Assembly (NCBI RefSeq): GCF_003094615.1
Contig: NZ_QDKO01000021.1
Span: 119,766-183,765 of the forward strand
Direction of reading: 5' to 3'
DNA: 64,000 bases
DNA from: Caulobacter radicis
Lineage (GTDB): Bacteria; Pseudomonadota; Alphaproteobacteria; Caulobacterales; Caulobacteraceae
The notes beneath the pieces were generated by a model. It had not been told where the DNA came from. It saw only the letters and a program-made list of their open reading frames with translations, and searched no databases. Within the stretch, counting starts at the first letter, position 1; the number at the start of each line of letters is the position of its first letter. This document shows, piece after piece, positions 11,752-21,819 of the stretch. A program made the translations under genes and the position numbers.

Positions 11752-12753
11752 CTAGGCGTTGCGGCGAGCGGCGATGTCGGCGGCCAGGCGGATGGCGGCG
11801 ATCAGGCTGTCGGGACGGGCCAGGCCCCGGCCGGCGATGTCGAAGCCGGTGCCGTGGTCGGGCGAGGTGCGCACGATCGGCAGGCCCAGGGTGACGTTCA
11901 CCCCGCCCCAGAAGTCGAGCATCTTCACCGGGATCAGGGCCTGGTCGTGATACATGCACAGCACCGCGTCGTAGGTCGCGCGGGCGTCGGCGTGGAACAG
12001 GCTGTCGGCGGGAGCCGGGCCGCGGGCGTCGACGCCGCGCTCGCGCAGGGCCCGCACCGCCGGGATGATCGTCTCGATCTCCTCGCGGCCCAGGGCGCCG
12101 CCCTCGCCGGCGTGCGGGTTCAGGGCGGCCACGGCCAGGCGCGGCGCGGCGATGCCGAAATCGGTCTTCATGGCCTGGGCGGTGACCAGCCCGGCCTCGA
12201 CGATGCGCTCGACGCTCAGCGAAGCCGGCACGCTGCCCACCGACTGGTGGATGGTCACCAGCGTGGCGCGCAGGTCGCCGGCGGTCAGCATCATCACCGG
12301 CCCCCGGGCGCCCTCGAAGGGCGCCGGCGCCGTCAGTTCGGCCAGGAACTCGGTATGGCCGGGAAACTTGAAGCCCGCCTCGTAGAGCGGGGCCTTGGCG
12401 ATCGGGGCGGTGACCAGGCCCGCCACGGCGCCCGAAAGCGCCAGGCCGACGCCGGTCTCGATCCAGCGGATGATCTGGCCGGCATGGGCGCTGGAGGGCT
12501 TGCCGGCCACCACCGGCGACTGCAGCGGCAGGTCGAGCACGGGCAGGGCTTCGGAGAACACCTGGGCGGCCTCGACCGGACCGGTCACCGGACGAACCTT
12601 CACGCCGCCGCCGGCGGCGGCCAGGCTCTGCAGGTCGCCGACGGCCATGAACACCGGGCCGCTCTCGCGGAGCGCGGCCCAGGCCTTGGCGATGATTTCG
12701 GGCCCGACGCCGGCGGGATCGCCGACGCTCAGGGCCAGGGTGTCTGTCTTCAC
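11752..12753 (-). CDS. pdxA: 4-hydroxythreonine-4-phosphate dehydrogenase
   Basis: A 333-residue PdxA that oxidises 4-phosphohydroxy-L-threonine in the DXP-dependent pyridoxal phosphate pathway. The N-terminal SVGDPAGVGPE motif and the metal-binding histidine motifs FPGHTE, NPHAGE and YHDQALIPVK are present. The start overlaps the surA stop by four bases (ATGA), showing translational coupling. Pairing with surA and rsmA is conserved widely in proteobacteria. Confidence 0.96.
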   Translation of the reverse strand: MKTDTLALSVGDPAGVGPEIIAKAWAALRESGPVFMAVGDLQSLAAAGGGVKVRPVTGPVEAAQVFSEALPVLDLPLQSPVVAGKPSSAHAGQIIRWIETGVGLALSGAVAGLVTAPIAKAPLYEAGFKFPGHTEFLAELTAPAPFEGARGPVMMLTAGDLRATLVTIHQSVGSVPASLSVERIVEAGLVTAQAMKTDFGIAAPRLAVAALNPHAGEGGALGREEIETIIPAVRALRERGVDARGPAPADSLFHADARATYDAVLCMYHDQALIPVKMLDFWGGVNVTLGLPIVRTSPDHGTGFDIAGRGLARPDSLIAAIRLAADIAARRNA

Positions 12754-14090
12754 CGGGTCTCGATGGTGGCGGAGTTGCGCAGGTCTCGCAGATAACGTTT
12801 GGAGATCAGCGCAAGTTGCTGACCCTTAAGGCGATTTTCGATCTGGTCATGCGACGGGGCCGCGCCGCCCGACTGGCGCTTGCCGCACACGGCGATCAGG
12901 TGCAGGCCGGCGTCGGTGCGGATCGGATCCGACACCTGGCCGATGTTCAGGCTGTTGGCGGCCGCCTGGAACGACGGGGCCAGGTCGCCGATCTCGGCCT
13001 CGCCGAGATCACCGGCGACGACGCCGTTCACCTTGCCGGCCTCGGCTTCCAGCGTCTGGCAGCTGGTCAGCTTGGGCTTCAGGGCGGCCAGCAGGGCGGT
13101 GGCGGCCTGGACGTCGGCTTCCGGGGCGTCCTTGGGCAGGCCGACAGCCACTTGCTTGAGGTCGACCAGGGTCGCCTTGGCGCCCGAGCGCTTGTCGCGC
13201 AGGTAGACGATGTAGACGCCGTCCTTGACCGGGATCGGGGCCGACAGCTGGCCGGGGCGCAGCTGCTCGAGCGCGGCGTCGACCTCGGCCGGCATCTCGC
13301 CCGGGCTGACCCAGCCGGCGTCGCCACCGTTGGCCGCCGTCGAGGCGGCCGAGAACTGACGGGCCACGGCCGCGAACGGCGCGCCCTGCTGCATCTGGCC
13401 CACCAGCTGGCGGGCGCCGTTCAGCGCCACCTCGGCGCCGCCGACGCGCACGGCGTCGATGAACACTTCGCTGACCTGGTACTGCGGCTTGCTGGCCGAA
13501 TCGGCCAGGCGGCGCTCGAAGGCCTTGATCTGGTCTTCGCCGATCCGCAGGCGCGAGCCGTAGCGGCCGCTGATCCAATTCTGCCAGCTGCTTTCGGCGC
13601 GGATCTGGGCGCGCCAGGTGTCGGCGCTGACGCCCTGGGCCGCCAGGCTCGCCAGCAGCTGCTCGCCGGTCATCTTGTTGCCCTGTGCGATGCTGGCGAT
13701 CTCCTCGTCGACTTCCTTTTCGGTCGAGATGATCGTGATCTTCTGTTCGCGCTCGACGCGACGCAGCTCCTGCATCTGCACGTGCTCGTCGATCAGCGAG
13801 CGCAGGGCTTCCTGCTCCAGCTGGGGCAGGTTTTCCTGGGTCGGCTGCAGGCCCGAGGTCACCATCAGCAGGCGCATGCGCTGCATCAGGTCATAGGACG
13901 AGATGATGTCGTCGTTGACCACGGCCGCGACGCTTTCCGACAGCGGATTGGCGCGGGGCTCGGCGGCCGCCGGCGGGGCGTCGACCAGCGGCGCGGCCTG
14001 CCGGGCCTGGGCGGGAAGGCCCGCCACGGTCAGGGCGAGGATGGACGCGGCGCTGGCCGCAAAAGTCGTCACGCTACGCGCAGACCGCAT
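12750..14090 (-). CDS. surA: SurA-like periplasmic chaperone and prolyl isomerase
   Basis: A 446-residue precursor with a signal peptide (about residues 1-29), a SurA N-terminal chaperone region containing the family motif VNDDIISSYDL, then two parvulin-type regions. The first (about residues 195-300) keeps the GGDAGWVSPGEMP motif of active rotamases. The second (about 310-430) is less conserved. SurA escorts outer-membrane proteins such as LptD across the periplasm, which fits the position just downstream of lptD. The gap to lptD is 156 bases without a recognisable gene. Confidence 0.9.
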   Translation of the reverse strand: MRSARSVTTFAASAASILALTVAGLPAQARQAAPLVDAPPAAAEPRANPLSESVAAVVNDDIISSYDLMQRMRLLMVTSGLQPTQENLPQLEQEALRSLIDEHVQMQELRRVEREQKITIISTEKEVDEEIASIAQGNKMTGEQLLASLAAQGVSADTWRAQIRAESSWQNWISGRYGSRLRIGEDQIKAFERRLADSASKPQYQVSEVFIDAVRVGGAEVALNGARQLVGQMQQGAPFAAVARQFSAASTAANGGDAGWVSPGEMPAEVDAALEQLRPGQLSAPIPVKDGVYIVYLRDKRSGAKATLVDLKQVAVGLPKDAPEADVQAATALLAALKPKLTSCQTLEAEAGKVNGVVAGDLGEAEIGDLAPSFQAAANSLNIGQVSDPIRTDAGLHLIAVCGKRQSGGAAPSHDQIENRLKGQQLALISKRYLRDLRNSATIETR

Positions 14091-14246
14091 GGGTAGTGTC
14101 GTTCCTCTGGAGCCCGGCTTGGCTGGCCGGCCTCGATTTCAATGTCTTTGACGCGGCGAGCTTCCGGCGGGCCTTCGGCGGTCGCGTCTGGTTGCGCCAC
14201 GAGGACGCGTGCGGACGCCCGCACGTCCCCCCGGACGTAGGATTGC

Positions 14247-16712
14247 TTAGTCGCTGTACCCTGTATCACCCAATGTGGCGAGCGTTAGGCGCACGACGAC
14301 CGAACGGTCAGGCTGGAGCCTCAGACCGCTCACCGTCGAGCTATAGCGGTCTTCGTGCTGATAGATGATGTCGATGCGGATGCAATCGTCCGTATAGGCC
14401 ACGCCAAGGTCGCGGCGACGCCAGGTCTCGGCCACCAGGTCCAGCTGGCCGAAGGCCGTCAGGGCCCACTTCTTGGTAAGCTGCAACTGGCCGCGGGCTT
14501 CGAAGTTTTCCTGCCGCTCGCCGTTGGAGTCGACATTGTCCTTCAGGTAGCGGAACGAGCCCTGGATCCGCGAGGTGTAGGCGTCGGCGCCGGTTTCCAG
14601 GCGGTTGATCTTGGTGGTGTCGGAATCCAGGCGCGTGCGGACATAGGCGTTGATGCCAGGCACCGGCGTGACGGTGGCCGCCACGATCCAGTCCGACGAC
14701 TTGTCCTGCAGGCCCGTGCGGCTGGGCAGCAGCGGATCGTACTCGGTGCGGAAGCTGCGGCCGACCAGCACGCTGCCGCCGCGGCCGTCGGCCGTGTTGA
14801 AGGTCGCCCGGCCGCCCACGTTCATGCGGGTGCCGCCCTCGTAGAGGTCGAAGCCCGGCGACTTGTTGGTGCGGAACAGGTTGGTCTCGTCGAACTCGAA
14901 GGCCGAGCTGTCCTCGTTGTAGAGGTAGGGCACGGTGGTCGTGACGCCGTTCTGGGTCACGACGTTGCGGGCCACGACGACGGGCACGCGGGAGCTGTCG
15001 GAGCCGGTGGCGATCTGCACCAGCGGCTCGAGAATGACGCTGCCGCCCTTCTTGAGGCCCTTGTACAGCGGCAGGCTCAGGTCGACCCCGGCCACGCCCA
15101 GCGTACGCGAGTAGTCGACCGAGGCGTCGTCCCCGGTCGCCAGGGCGGCCGTCGACAGATAGATGCCCTTGATCTTGTAGGCGTCGGCGCGGGCCTGGGC
15201 GAACGGCTGGATGCGCAGGCCCGGTCCGACCACGGCGCTGGCGCGCCAGTCGGCCTGGACGCTGCCGCGCACGCTGTCGACGCCGCTCTCGTGGGCGTAG
15301 CTCGAGAACAGGTACGGAGATTCGCCGAACTGGGATTCCGACCGGTTCAGCATCACGCCCGAGCCTTGCAGGCGCAGGCGGCCGAACAGCACCGGCGATT
15401 CCGGCTCCCAGCGACCTTCGACCAGCGGGCCGATCACCGGGAAGGCGCCGCTGTTCTCGAACTTGTTGCCCAGGCCGGTCGTGGAGTCGGTGCCGACCAC
15501 GCGCAGGCCCTGCACCGAGACGGCCGAGATCGACAGCCACGAGCGGTCGTCCTGCCGCGACGCATAGATCTGCGACGTCAGGCGGCGGTCCTCGCTCGTG
15601 AACAGGCCGCGCTGCTCGTAGACATTGTTGATGTCGTACTTGTCGAAGATCAGGGCGTCGGAGGCGCGCTCGGCGCTGAAGCCCCACTTCCACTTTTCGT
15701 CGATGTCGAACGCGCCCTTGGCCAGGATGTAGCTGCGGGTCGTGGCGTCGCCGAAGCGGTTGCCGCGGTTGTCGAACTCCTTCTCGTACGTCGCCCCCAT
15801 GCGCGCCTCGAGCATCCCCGAATAGAAGCGCTTGCGGTAGTCGACGTTCACGAAGGGGTTCACCTTCGTGTTGATCTGCGGGCTGATGATCACGTCCTGC
15901 GAGGGCGAGAGCACCTGCAGGTAGGGCTGCTGGTAGGACAGGCCGCGGCGCTGGGACAGGCCCACCTTCGGGGTCAGGAAGCCCGAGCTGCGCGGCGCCT
16001 GCGGGTCCGGGTGCCAGAACAGCGGCAGGTAAAGCAGCGGCGCGCCCCACAGGCGGATCTTGGCGCCGTGGTAGTAGACGATCTGGCGGTTCTTATCCTG
16101 CACCACCTTGTCGGCCTCGATCGACCAGGTCGGGGTCGGCTTCTCGGCGCAGACGTCGCAGGGGGTGTAGATCGCCTGGTTGAGTTCGGTGACCTGTTCG
16201 TTGCGGCGGATCGCGGTGGCGGCCGCGATCTTCACGTTCTGGTCCATGCGCGTGGAGAAGTTGCGCGCGAAGCCGGCGCGCATGTCCTTGTCCAGCGTCA
16301 GGTCGTCGGCGAACTGGGCCGTGCCGTCGGCGTTGATCAGCGAAACCTTGCCGTGGGCGGTCACCACGCCGGTCTTGGTGTCGTAGATCACTTCCTGGGC
16401 GCGCAGGGTGCGGCCCTGGTAGCGGACCTCGACCGAGCCGCGCGCCGTCATGGTCTGGGACGCGTCGTCGCGGATCAGCAGGTCGGATTCGAGATAGTAG
16501 CCCTGGTCGCCCAGGCCATCGTCGGCCGCCGCCGGCTTGGCCGGGACTTCCGGAATGGTGGCGAGCGGCTGCTGGGCCTGGGCGGCGCTGCTCGCGGCGG
16601 CCACGGCCAGCCAGGCGACGCCGGCCATCAGCAGCTTGCGAACCGCCGCGCCCGGCGCTGGGCTTAGATCGATCATCAGGGGCCTCGATGCCGGCGTCAC
16701 AGACTCAACCAT
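14247..16712 (-). CDS. lptD: LPS-assembly outer-membrane protein LptD
   Basis: An 821-residue outer-membrane LptD, which with LptE inserts lipopolysaccharide into the outer leaflet. A signal peptide is followed by an OstA/LptA-like periplasmic beta-jellyroll (motif ARGSVEVRYQGRTLRAQEV near residue 95) and a long C-terminal barrel. The conserved lptD segment RLWGAPLLYLPLFWHP is present. ATG 16712 overlaps the lptG stop by eight bases; ATG 16676 (MIDLSP) is an equally plausible start and gives a shorter leader. Two adjacent cysteines (PCDVC) lie near residue 185. Confidence 0.95.
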   Translation of the reverse strand: MVESVTPASRPLMIDLSPAPGAAVRKLLMAGVAWLAVAAASSAAQAQQPLATIPEVPAKPAAADDGLGDQGYYLESDLLIRDDASQTMTARGSVEVRYQGRTLRAQEVIYDTKTGVVTAHGKVSLINADGTAQFADDLTLDKDMRAGFARNFSTRMDQNVKIAAATAIRRNEQVTELNQAIYTPCDVCAEKPTPTWSIEADKVVQDKNRQIVYYHGAKIRLWGAPLLYLPLFWHPDPQAPRSSGFLTPKVGLSQRRGLSYQQPYLQVLSPSQDVIISPQINTKVNPFVNVDYRKRFYSGMLEARMGATYEKEFDNRGNRFGDATTRSYILAKGAFDIDEKWKWGFSAERASDALIFDKYDINNVYEQRGLFTSEDRRLTSQIYASRQDDRSWLSISAVSVQGLRVVGTDSTTGLGNKFENSGAFPVIGPLVEGRWEPESPVLFGRLRLQGSGVMLNRSESQFGESPYLFSSYAHESGVDSVRGSVQADWRASAVVGPGLRIQPFAQARADAYKIKGIYLSTAALATGDDASVDYSRTLGVAGVDLSLPLYKGLKKGGSVILEPLVQIATGSDSSRVPVVVARNVVTQNGVTTTVPYLYNEDSSAFEFDETNLFRTNKSPGFDLYEGGTRMNVGGRATFNTADGRGGSVLVGRSFRTEYDPLLPSRTGLQDKSSDWIVAATVTPVPGINAYVRTRLDSDTTKINRLETGADAYTSRIQGSFRYLKDNVDSNGERQENFEARGQLQLTKKWALTAFGQLDLVAETWRRRDLGVAYTDDCIRIDIIYQHEDRYSSTVSGLRLQPDRSVVVRLTLATLGDTGYSD

Positions 16713-17811
16713 CCTCGGTATAGCAAAGCAGGGTCAGCCCCGCCAAAAGCGCCGCGACCGGAGGGGTCCAGGCGGCCAGGATCGGCCCCAGGACGTCGGC
16801 CTTGCCGAGCGCGCCGCAAAGTTCGTTGAAGAAGAAGAAGCCAAACCCGAGCGCGACGCCAGAGCCGGCCAGGGCCGCAAGACCCCCCAGGCGCATCAGG
16901 CGCAGCGAAAAGGCCGCCGCCAGGATCGACATGGCCGCGAACAGCAGGGGCGTGGCCAGCATCTGCTGCAGGCGCATCTTGAACGGCGTCGCCGAGAAAC
17001 CGGCCGCCTCGGTGCGGGCGATCGTCTCGGGCAGTCGCCAGAAGGCCACGGCCTGCGGGTTCTTGAAGCGGTCGGCGGCGGTGCGCTCGTCCAGGTCCGA
17101 CGGCACCGAGGCGCTTTCCGAGCGCAGGGCGCCGGCCCCGGGCGTGGCCTCGCTGACGCCGGTCAGGCGCCAGAAGCCGGGCTCCAGGCGGGCCTCGGCG
17201 GCTTCGTAGCGGCGAGTGAACACCAGGCTGCCGTCCGGCTTGACGTCGTAGACGAAGAACGAGACCCCGCGCAGGCGCACCGCGCCGTCCACCATGTCGC
17301 GCATGCGGGCGCGGATGACGATCTGGCGCTTGTCGTCGCCCTGGCGCAGCCAGGCGCCCTTGGGGGCGTTCTTCAGGTAGCCGGCCAGCAGGGCGTCGCG
17401 CTCGGTCTCGAACCGCGCGCTCATCGCCGAGGTCAGCGGGTTCAGCAGGGTGACGGTGACCACGCCCATGGCGAAGGCCGCGAAGGCCGCCGGCAGGATG
17501 AAGCGCCAGGCCGAGACGCCGGCCGCGCGCATGGCGATCAGCTCGCTGCGCCGGTTGAGGCCGACGAAAGCGCCCAGGGTGCCGAACAGGAAGATGAACG
17601 GGGTCAGGGTCAGCAGGGTGGCCGGCGCCTGCAGCACCGTCAGGTACAGCAGCTGGCCAAAGCCCGCGTCCTCCGAACGCGTGCCGACGTTGCGGGTGAT
17701 GTCGACGAAGGCGATCAGCATCACCAGCGCGCCCAGCACCGCCAGGGCCGCGCCCAGCGAGGCCAGCGTCTTGCGCAGCACGTAGCGCTCGAGCATGCCG
17801 ATGCCGATCAC
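16705..17811 (-). CDS. lptG: LPS export ABC transporter permease LptG
   Basis: A YjgP/YjgQ-family inner-membrane permease, 368 residues from GTG 17811, with membrane helices near the N-terminus (MLERYVLRKTLASLGAALAV) and three more near the C-terminus around a periplasmic beta-jellyroll. With LptF and LptB it pulls LPS from the inner membrane. GTG 17811 overlaps the lptF stop codon as GTGA; ATG 17796 (MLERY) is the alternative. The order lptF-lptG-lptD indicates one operon. Confidence 0.93.
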   Translation of the reverse strand: MIGIGMLERYVLRKTLASLGAALAVLGALVMLIAFVDITRNVGTRSEDAGFGQLLYLTVLQAPATLLTLTPFIFLFGTLGAFVGLNRRSELIAMRAAGVSAWRFILPAAFAAFAMGVVTVTLLNPLTSAMSARFETERDALLAGYLKNAPKGAWLRQGDDKRQIVIRARMRDMVDGAVRLRGVSFFVYDVKPDGSLVFTRRYEAAEARLEPGFWRLTGVSEATPGAGALRSESASVPSDLDERTAADRFKNPQAVAFWRLPETIARTEAAGFSATPFKMRLQQMLATPLLFAAMSILAAAFSLRLMRLGGLAALAGSGVALGFGFFFFNELCGALGKADVLGPILAAWTPPVAALLAGLTLLCYTEDG

Positions 17812-18947
17812 GACAGGCCACCCAGCGGCTGCAGGCCGCCCTTCGCGCCGATCGGCACGTAGCGCTGCACCTTCTGGCGGAAGATCTGGGCCAGGCCCCA
17901 CCAGGTGGCGGCGATCGGCACGGCGTATTGCAGGACGTTCAGCCACGCCTGGTCGTCGCAGGCGGCCTGCACGCCGAAGCCGAGGATCCGCACCACGGCC
18001 GCCGCGGCGCCGACGGCGGCGATGCGCTTGCCATAGCCCATGCGGCTGAACGAGCCGCCGATCACAGCCGCCAGGGCCATGGCCATCATGGCGATGTTGT
18101 AGAGCGGGCTGGACAGCCGCGAATGGCCCTCGGCCAGCATCTTCACGCGGTTATGCTGTTCCCAGTCCTGGGTCATGTCCGGGAAGAACAGCTCGTGCGG
18201 ATAGCGGTCGGCGATCTTGTAGTGCAGCAGCTCGTCGCTCTGGAACAGGGTCGACAGGTCGAAGACGTATTCCTCGAACGACAGGTAGTTCAGCACGCCG
18301 GCGCTGGAGAATTCCTGGTTCGAGCCCTTGCGCATGATCAGCACCGGCAGGTCGTTGCGCTTGGCGATCACGCCCTCGCGCGCCGTGTAGGTAACCGAGC
18401 CGCCGTTGGGCTTTTCCTGGTGGATGAAGAGGTTCTTGATCAGGTTGTCGCGATCGATGGTCTGGGCGTAGACCGTCAGCCCGGGGCCGGGCTCGGTGAA
18501 CTCTCCGGGCCGCACCAGGGTCGAGGCCAGGTCCGTCTTCATGTCGAAGGCCGTCTCGCGGATCAGCCGCGCCGACCACGGCTGCGCCCAGAGGCCCAGC
18601 GCCAGCGAGATCAGCGCCGCGAACACCGACAGCCGAATGGCCGGCGAGATCACCCGCCAGCGGCTCATGCCGCCGGCGAAGCAGACGACGATCTCCTGCT
18701 CGGTGTGCAGGCGGTTCAGGGCCACCAGGGCGGCCACGAACAGCGCGATCGGCATGATGATGTTCAGGAGCTGCGGCAGGGCCAGCAGGATCATCTTGGC
18801 GAAGATCAGCGCCGTCTGGCGTTGCTCGACCAGGATATCGAATTCCGAAAGGCTGCGCGCCAACAGCGCCAGCGCCGCCAGGGCCGCGGTGGCCAGGATG
18901 GTCGGCCCGACCAGCTGTCGGAAGAGATAGCGTTCGATCAGGCGCAT
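17808..18947 (-). CDS. lptF: LPS export ABC transporter permease LptF
   Basis: A 379-residue YjgP/YjgQ permease paired with LptG. The start ATG 18947 gives the typical family opening [12 protein letters not shown], followed by a membrane helix, two more helices before residue 130, a periplasmic domain and three C-terminal helices. It is the first gene of the reverse-strand operon and is divergent from pepA across about 250 bases that must hold both promoters. Confidence 0.93.
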   Translation of the reverse strand: MRLIERYLFRQLVGPTILATAALAALALLARSLSEFDILVEQRQTALIFAKMILLALPQLLNIIMPIALFVAALVALNRLHTEQEIVVCFAGGMSRWRVISPAIRLSVFAALISLALGLWAQPWSARLIRETAFDMKTDLASTLVRPGEFTEPGPGLTVYAQTIDRDNLIKNLFIHQEKPNGGSVTYTAREGVIAKRNDLPVLIMRKGSNQEFSSAGVLNYLSFEEYVFDLSTLFQSDELLHYKIADRYPHELFFPDMTQDWEQHNRVKMLAEGHSRLSSPLYNIAMMAMALAAVIGGSFSRMGYGKRIAAVGAAAAVVRILGFGVQAACDDQAWLNVLQYAVPIAATWWGLAQIFRQKVQRYVPIGAKGGLQPLGGLS

Positions 18948-19198
18948 GCAGGGGGTGGTTTCGGGGGCTTCACGGATTCGCGCGGCGAACCCCGGCGGTG
19001 GGCGTGTTCTACACGTCTGGCTCGGCTTGGCACAACCGAAGACATTATGCGGGGCGGCGTGACGGGGCTGTGAACGGCGACGGTCTTTTCGCGAGGGACG
19101 GCATGGACTATGCCGGGCGTTCACGTCCTGTCGCGTCGGATCGCGGCCTTCTCAAGGCCGCGCCGCGATCGGATCTCCCGCTTCCTGAGGAGCGCTCA

Positions 19199-20680
19199 AT
19201 GCGTATCGAGTTCGTCCCCGCCGACAGCCAGGCCGGCGCCACCGCCGCTCTCGCGGTTCTCGCCTACGAGGCGGCGGCCCTTTCGCCCGAGGCCAAGGCG
19301 GTCAACGAGGCCGCCGGCGGCGCCATCGTCCGCGCCGCGGCCGGCGGCCGATTCATCGGCGCCAAGGGCCAGGTGCTCGACATCGTCGCCCCGGCCGGCC
19401 TCGACGCCGCCCGCGTGGTGGTGATCGGCGTCGACGGCGCCGGCGTCGTCGAGCCCGATACGGTCGAGATCGCCGCCGCCCACGCCTACAACGCGGTGAA
19501 GACCTCGGGCGTCACCGAGCTGCTGCTCAAGCTCGGCGGCGACGCCGAGACCGCCGCCCGCGTCGCCTTCGGCGTCAAGCTGGCCGCCTACCGCTTCGAC
19601 AAGTACCGCACCACCGAGAAGGCCGAGAAGAAGCCCTCGGTCGCCACGGTCAAGGTCGCCGCGGCCGACCCGGCCAAGGCCCAGAAGGCCTTCGCCGCCC
19701 TGGAGCCGATCGCCGACGCCATCCTGTTCAGCCGCGACCTGGTTTCCGAGCCGGCCAACATCCTCCACCCCGAAGAGTTCGCCGCCCGCGTGAAGGGCCT
19801 CGAGAGCCTGGGCCTGGAGGTCGAGATCCTCGGCGAGAAGGAAATGGCCGCTCTGGGCATGGGCAGCCTGCTCGGCGTCGGCCAGGGCAGCGTCCGTGAG
19901 AGCCAGCTGGTCATCGCCAGGTGGAACGGCGCGGCCGACAAGTCGGCCCAGCCGATCGCCTTCGTCGGCAAGGGCGTCTGCTTCGACACCGGCGGCATTT
20001 CGATCAAGCCCGCCGAGGGCATGGAAGACATGAAGTGGGACATGGGCGGCGCGGCCGCCGTGGCCGGCGTCATGCACGCCCTGGCCGGCCGCAAGGCCAA
20101 GGTCAACGCCATCGGCGTGCTGGGCCTCGTCGAGAACATGCCCGACGGTAACGCCCAGCGTCCCGGCGACGTCGTCACCTCGATGTCGGGCCAGACCATC
20201 GAGGTCATCAACACCGACGCCGAAGGCCGCCTCGTTCTGGCCGACGCCCTCTGGTACACGCAGGACCGCTTCAAGCCGAAGTTCATGGTCGACCTGGCCA
20301 CCCTGACCGGCGCGATCATCATCTCGCTGGGCAACGACTATGCGGGCCTGTTCAGCAACAACGACGGCCTGTCGGAGAAGCTGCTGGCCGCCGGCGACGC
20401 CGAGCGCGAGCCGCTGTGGCGCCTGCCGCTGCCCAAGGCCTACGAGAAGCAGATCGAAAGCCCGATCGCCGACATGAAGAACATCGGCGGCCGCCCGGCC
20501 GGCTCGATCACCGCGGGCCTGTTCCTGCAGCGCTTCGTCAACGGCGTGCCGTGGGCCCACCTCGACATCGCCTCGACCGCTTGGCGCAAGGGCTCGACCG
20601 ATCCGACCGTGCCGGACGGCGCCGTGGGCTTCGGCGTGCGCCTGCTCAACCGCCTCGTCGCCGACGCCTACGAGGGCTGA
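19199..20680 (+). CDS. pepA: Leucyl aminopeptidase (M17)
   Basis: A 493-residue M17 metallo-aminopeptidase that removes N-terminal residues from peptides in the cytoplasm. The metal and active-site motifs are intact: [21 protein letters not shown] and [14 protein letters not shown]. The N-terminal third is the variable macro-like domain of PepA. ATG 19199 has GAGG 11 bases upstream. It is divergent from lptF and followed closely by holC, the order seen in many alphaproteobacteria. Confidence 0.96.
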   Translation: MRIEFVPADSQAGATAALAVLAYEAAALSPEAKAVNEAAGGAIVRAAAGGRFIGAKGQVLDIVAPAGLDAARVVVIGVDGAGVVEPDTVEIAAAHAYNAVKTSGVTELLLKLGGDAETAARVAFGVKLAAYRFDKYRTTEKAEKKPSVATVKVAAADPAKAQKAFAALEPIADAILFSRDLVSEPANILHPEEFAARVKGLESLGLEVEILGEKEMAALGMGSLLGVGQGSVRESQLVIARWNGAADKSAQPIAFVGKGVCFDTGGISIKPAEGMEDMKWDMGGAAAVAGVMHALAGRKAKVNAIGVLGLVENMPDGNAQRPGDVVTSMSGQTIEVINTDAEGRLVLADALWYTQDRFKPKFMVDLATLTGAIIISLGNDYAGLFSNNDGLSEKLLAAGDAEREPLWRLPLPKAYEKQIESPIADMKNIGGRPAGSITAGLFLQRFVNGVPWAHLDIASTAWRKGSTDPTVPDGAVGFGVRLLNRLVADAYEG

Positions 20681-20688
20681 TCCGCCTG

Positions 20689-21147
20689 ATGTCGGCCGCG
20701 CCCTGCGAGATCTGGTTCTACCACCTGGAGCGAAGCAGCGCCGAGCAGGTGCTGCCCGAGCTGCTGGAAAAGACCCTGGGGCGCGGCTGGAAGGCTCTGG
20801 TCAGGGGAGGGGATCCGGCGCGCCTCAACGCGCTGGACGCCCACCTCTGGACCTTTCGGGACGACAGCTTCCTGCCGCACGGCCTTGCCGAGGAGCCGCT
20901 GGCCGAGCGCCAGCCGGTGCTGCTCAGCGCCGCCCTCGACAACCCGAACGGCGGCGATGCGTTGTTCCTGCTCGACGGCGCCGAGCCGGGGGATCTGAGC
21001 GATTTTACGCGCTGCATCCTGCTGTTCGACGGCCGAGACGAAGAGGCCCTGCGGCTGGCGCGGGGCCGCTGGAAGGCGTTCAAGGCCGCCGGCCACCCAG
21101 TGTCCTACTGGCAGCAGGCCGAACGCGGATGGGAGAAGAAGGCATGA
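20689..21147 (+). CDS. holC: DNA polymerase III chi subunit
   Basis: A 152-residue protein matching the HolC pattern: an N-terminal IWFYHLERSSAEQVLPELLEK segment, a central DAHLWTF...SFLPHG motif typical of chi, and a C-terminal RWKAFKAAGHPVSYWQQ motif. Chi links the clamp loader to single-stranded DNA-binding protein. It begins eight bases after the pepA stop and its stop overlaps the next start as ATGA. Confidence 0.9.
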   Translation: MSAAPCEIWFYHLERSSAEQVLPELLEKTLGRGWKALVRGGDPARLNALDAHLWTFRDDSFLPHGLAEEPLAERQPVLLSAALDNPNGGDALFLLDGAEPGDLSDFTRCILLFDGRDEEALRLARGRWKAFKAAGHPVSYWQQAERGWEKKA

Positions 21148-21482
21148 AGCGGCTCCTGATGGTTCTGGGTGCGACCATGGTCCTGGCGGCCTGCTCGACC
21201 AGCACGCCCGAACCCGCGCCGCCGCCGCCGCCCGAAACCCCGGTGGCCCCGCCGGCCATCGCCCTGCCCAAGCCGCCCGAGCCTGAAAAGGACCAGTGCG
21301 GCCTGAAGGACGCGCAGGCCTTCGTCGGCAAGAACCGCACGCAGCTGCCGGCCCCGGTCGATCCCTCGCGCTGGCGCGTGGCCTGCACCACCTGCCCGGT
21401 GACCATGGACTACCGCCCCGACCGCCTGAACATCCTGTTCAATCCGGACACCGGCGTGGTCCAGCAGGTGAAGTGCGGCTAG
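21144..21482 (+). CDS. I78-family peptidase-inhibitor-like lipoprotein
   Basis: A 112-residue lipoprotein. The lipobox LAAC places the lipidated Cys at residue 17, followed by a proline-rich linker (about 22-50). The C-terminal 60 residues match the I78 inhibitor fold: a cysteine, the AQAFVGKNRT segment, then MDYRPDRLNILFNPDTGVV and a terminal CG. Family members inhibit serine proteases, but the target here is unknown. It is coupled to holC by an ATGA overlap. Confidence 0.82.
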   Translation: MKRLLMVLGATMVLAACSTSTPEPAPPPPPETPVAPPAIALPKPPEPEKDQCGLKDAQAFVGKNRTQLPAPVDPSRWRVACTTCPVTMDYRPDRLNILFNPDTGVVQQVKCG

Positions 21483-21505
21483 CCGCTACATCTCCTCTCT
21501 TGGTC

Positions 21506-21645
21506 GTCATCCCGGAAAGCGCGCAGCGCTTATCCGGGACCCAGGGGACTGGGCGCGGCGAAAAGACTCGCGCTTCCGACGATTGCCGCATCCCTGCGCG
21601 CGGCCCCTGGGTCCCGGCTCTCCGCTTCGCTACGGCCGGGATGAC
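21506..21645. repeat. Intergenic repeat, family C, second copy
   Basis: GTCATCCCGGAA at 21506 and GGCCGGGATGAC at 21634-21645 form inverted ends. The inner blocks CCGGGACCCAGGGGACTGGGC and CCCCTGGGTCCCGGCTC are shared with the copy at 2679-2843, while the centre differs. It lies directly after the I78 lipoprotein gene. Confidence 0.8.
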
Positions 21646-21701
21646 GGGCGATTTGGCAGCTTGAAGAGCTAGCGCCGACAACCTGCAGAATTTCTCCTAA
21701 C

Positions 21702-21723
21702 CATTTGTCCTCATGGACAAATG
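21702..21723. promoter_or_regulatory. Perfect operator-like palindrome upstream of the GH5 gene
   Basis: CATTTGTCC and GGACAAATG form a perfect 9-base inverted repeat around TCAT, about 97 bases before the GH5 start. This is the size and form of a transcription-factor operator; the A+T-richer composition stands out in this genome. The rest of 21646-21819 holds no gene that I can support. Confidence 0.5.
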
Positions 21724-21819
21724 CGGAGTCCATCTAGACAGAATCCAAGTCCCCGGGCCAAGTCTGCGCGCGACGTCGCGGCGCTCCCAACCAGCCGCGC
21801 GCGCCTGGGGAGTTTGAGC

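Noticed and set aside
14355..16667. 770-codon forward open frame opposite lptD
   Set aside because: Antisense shadow of a complete lptD gene.
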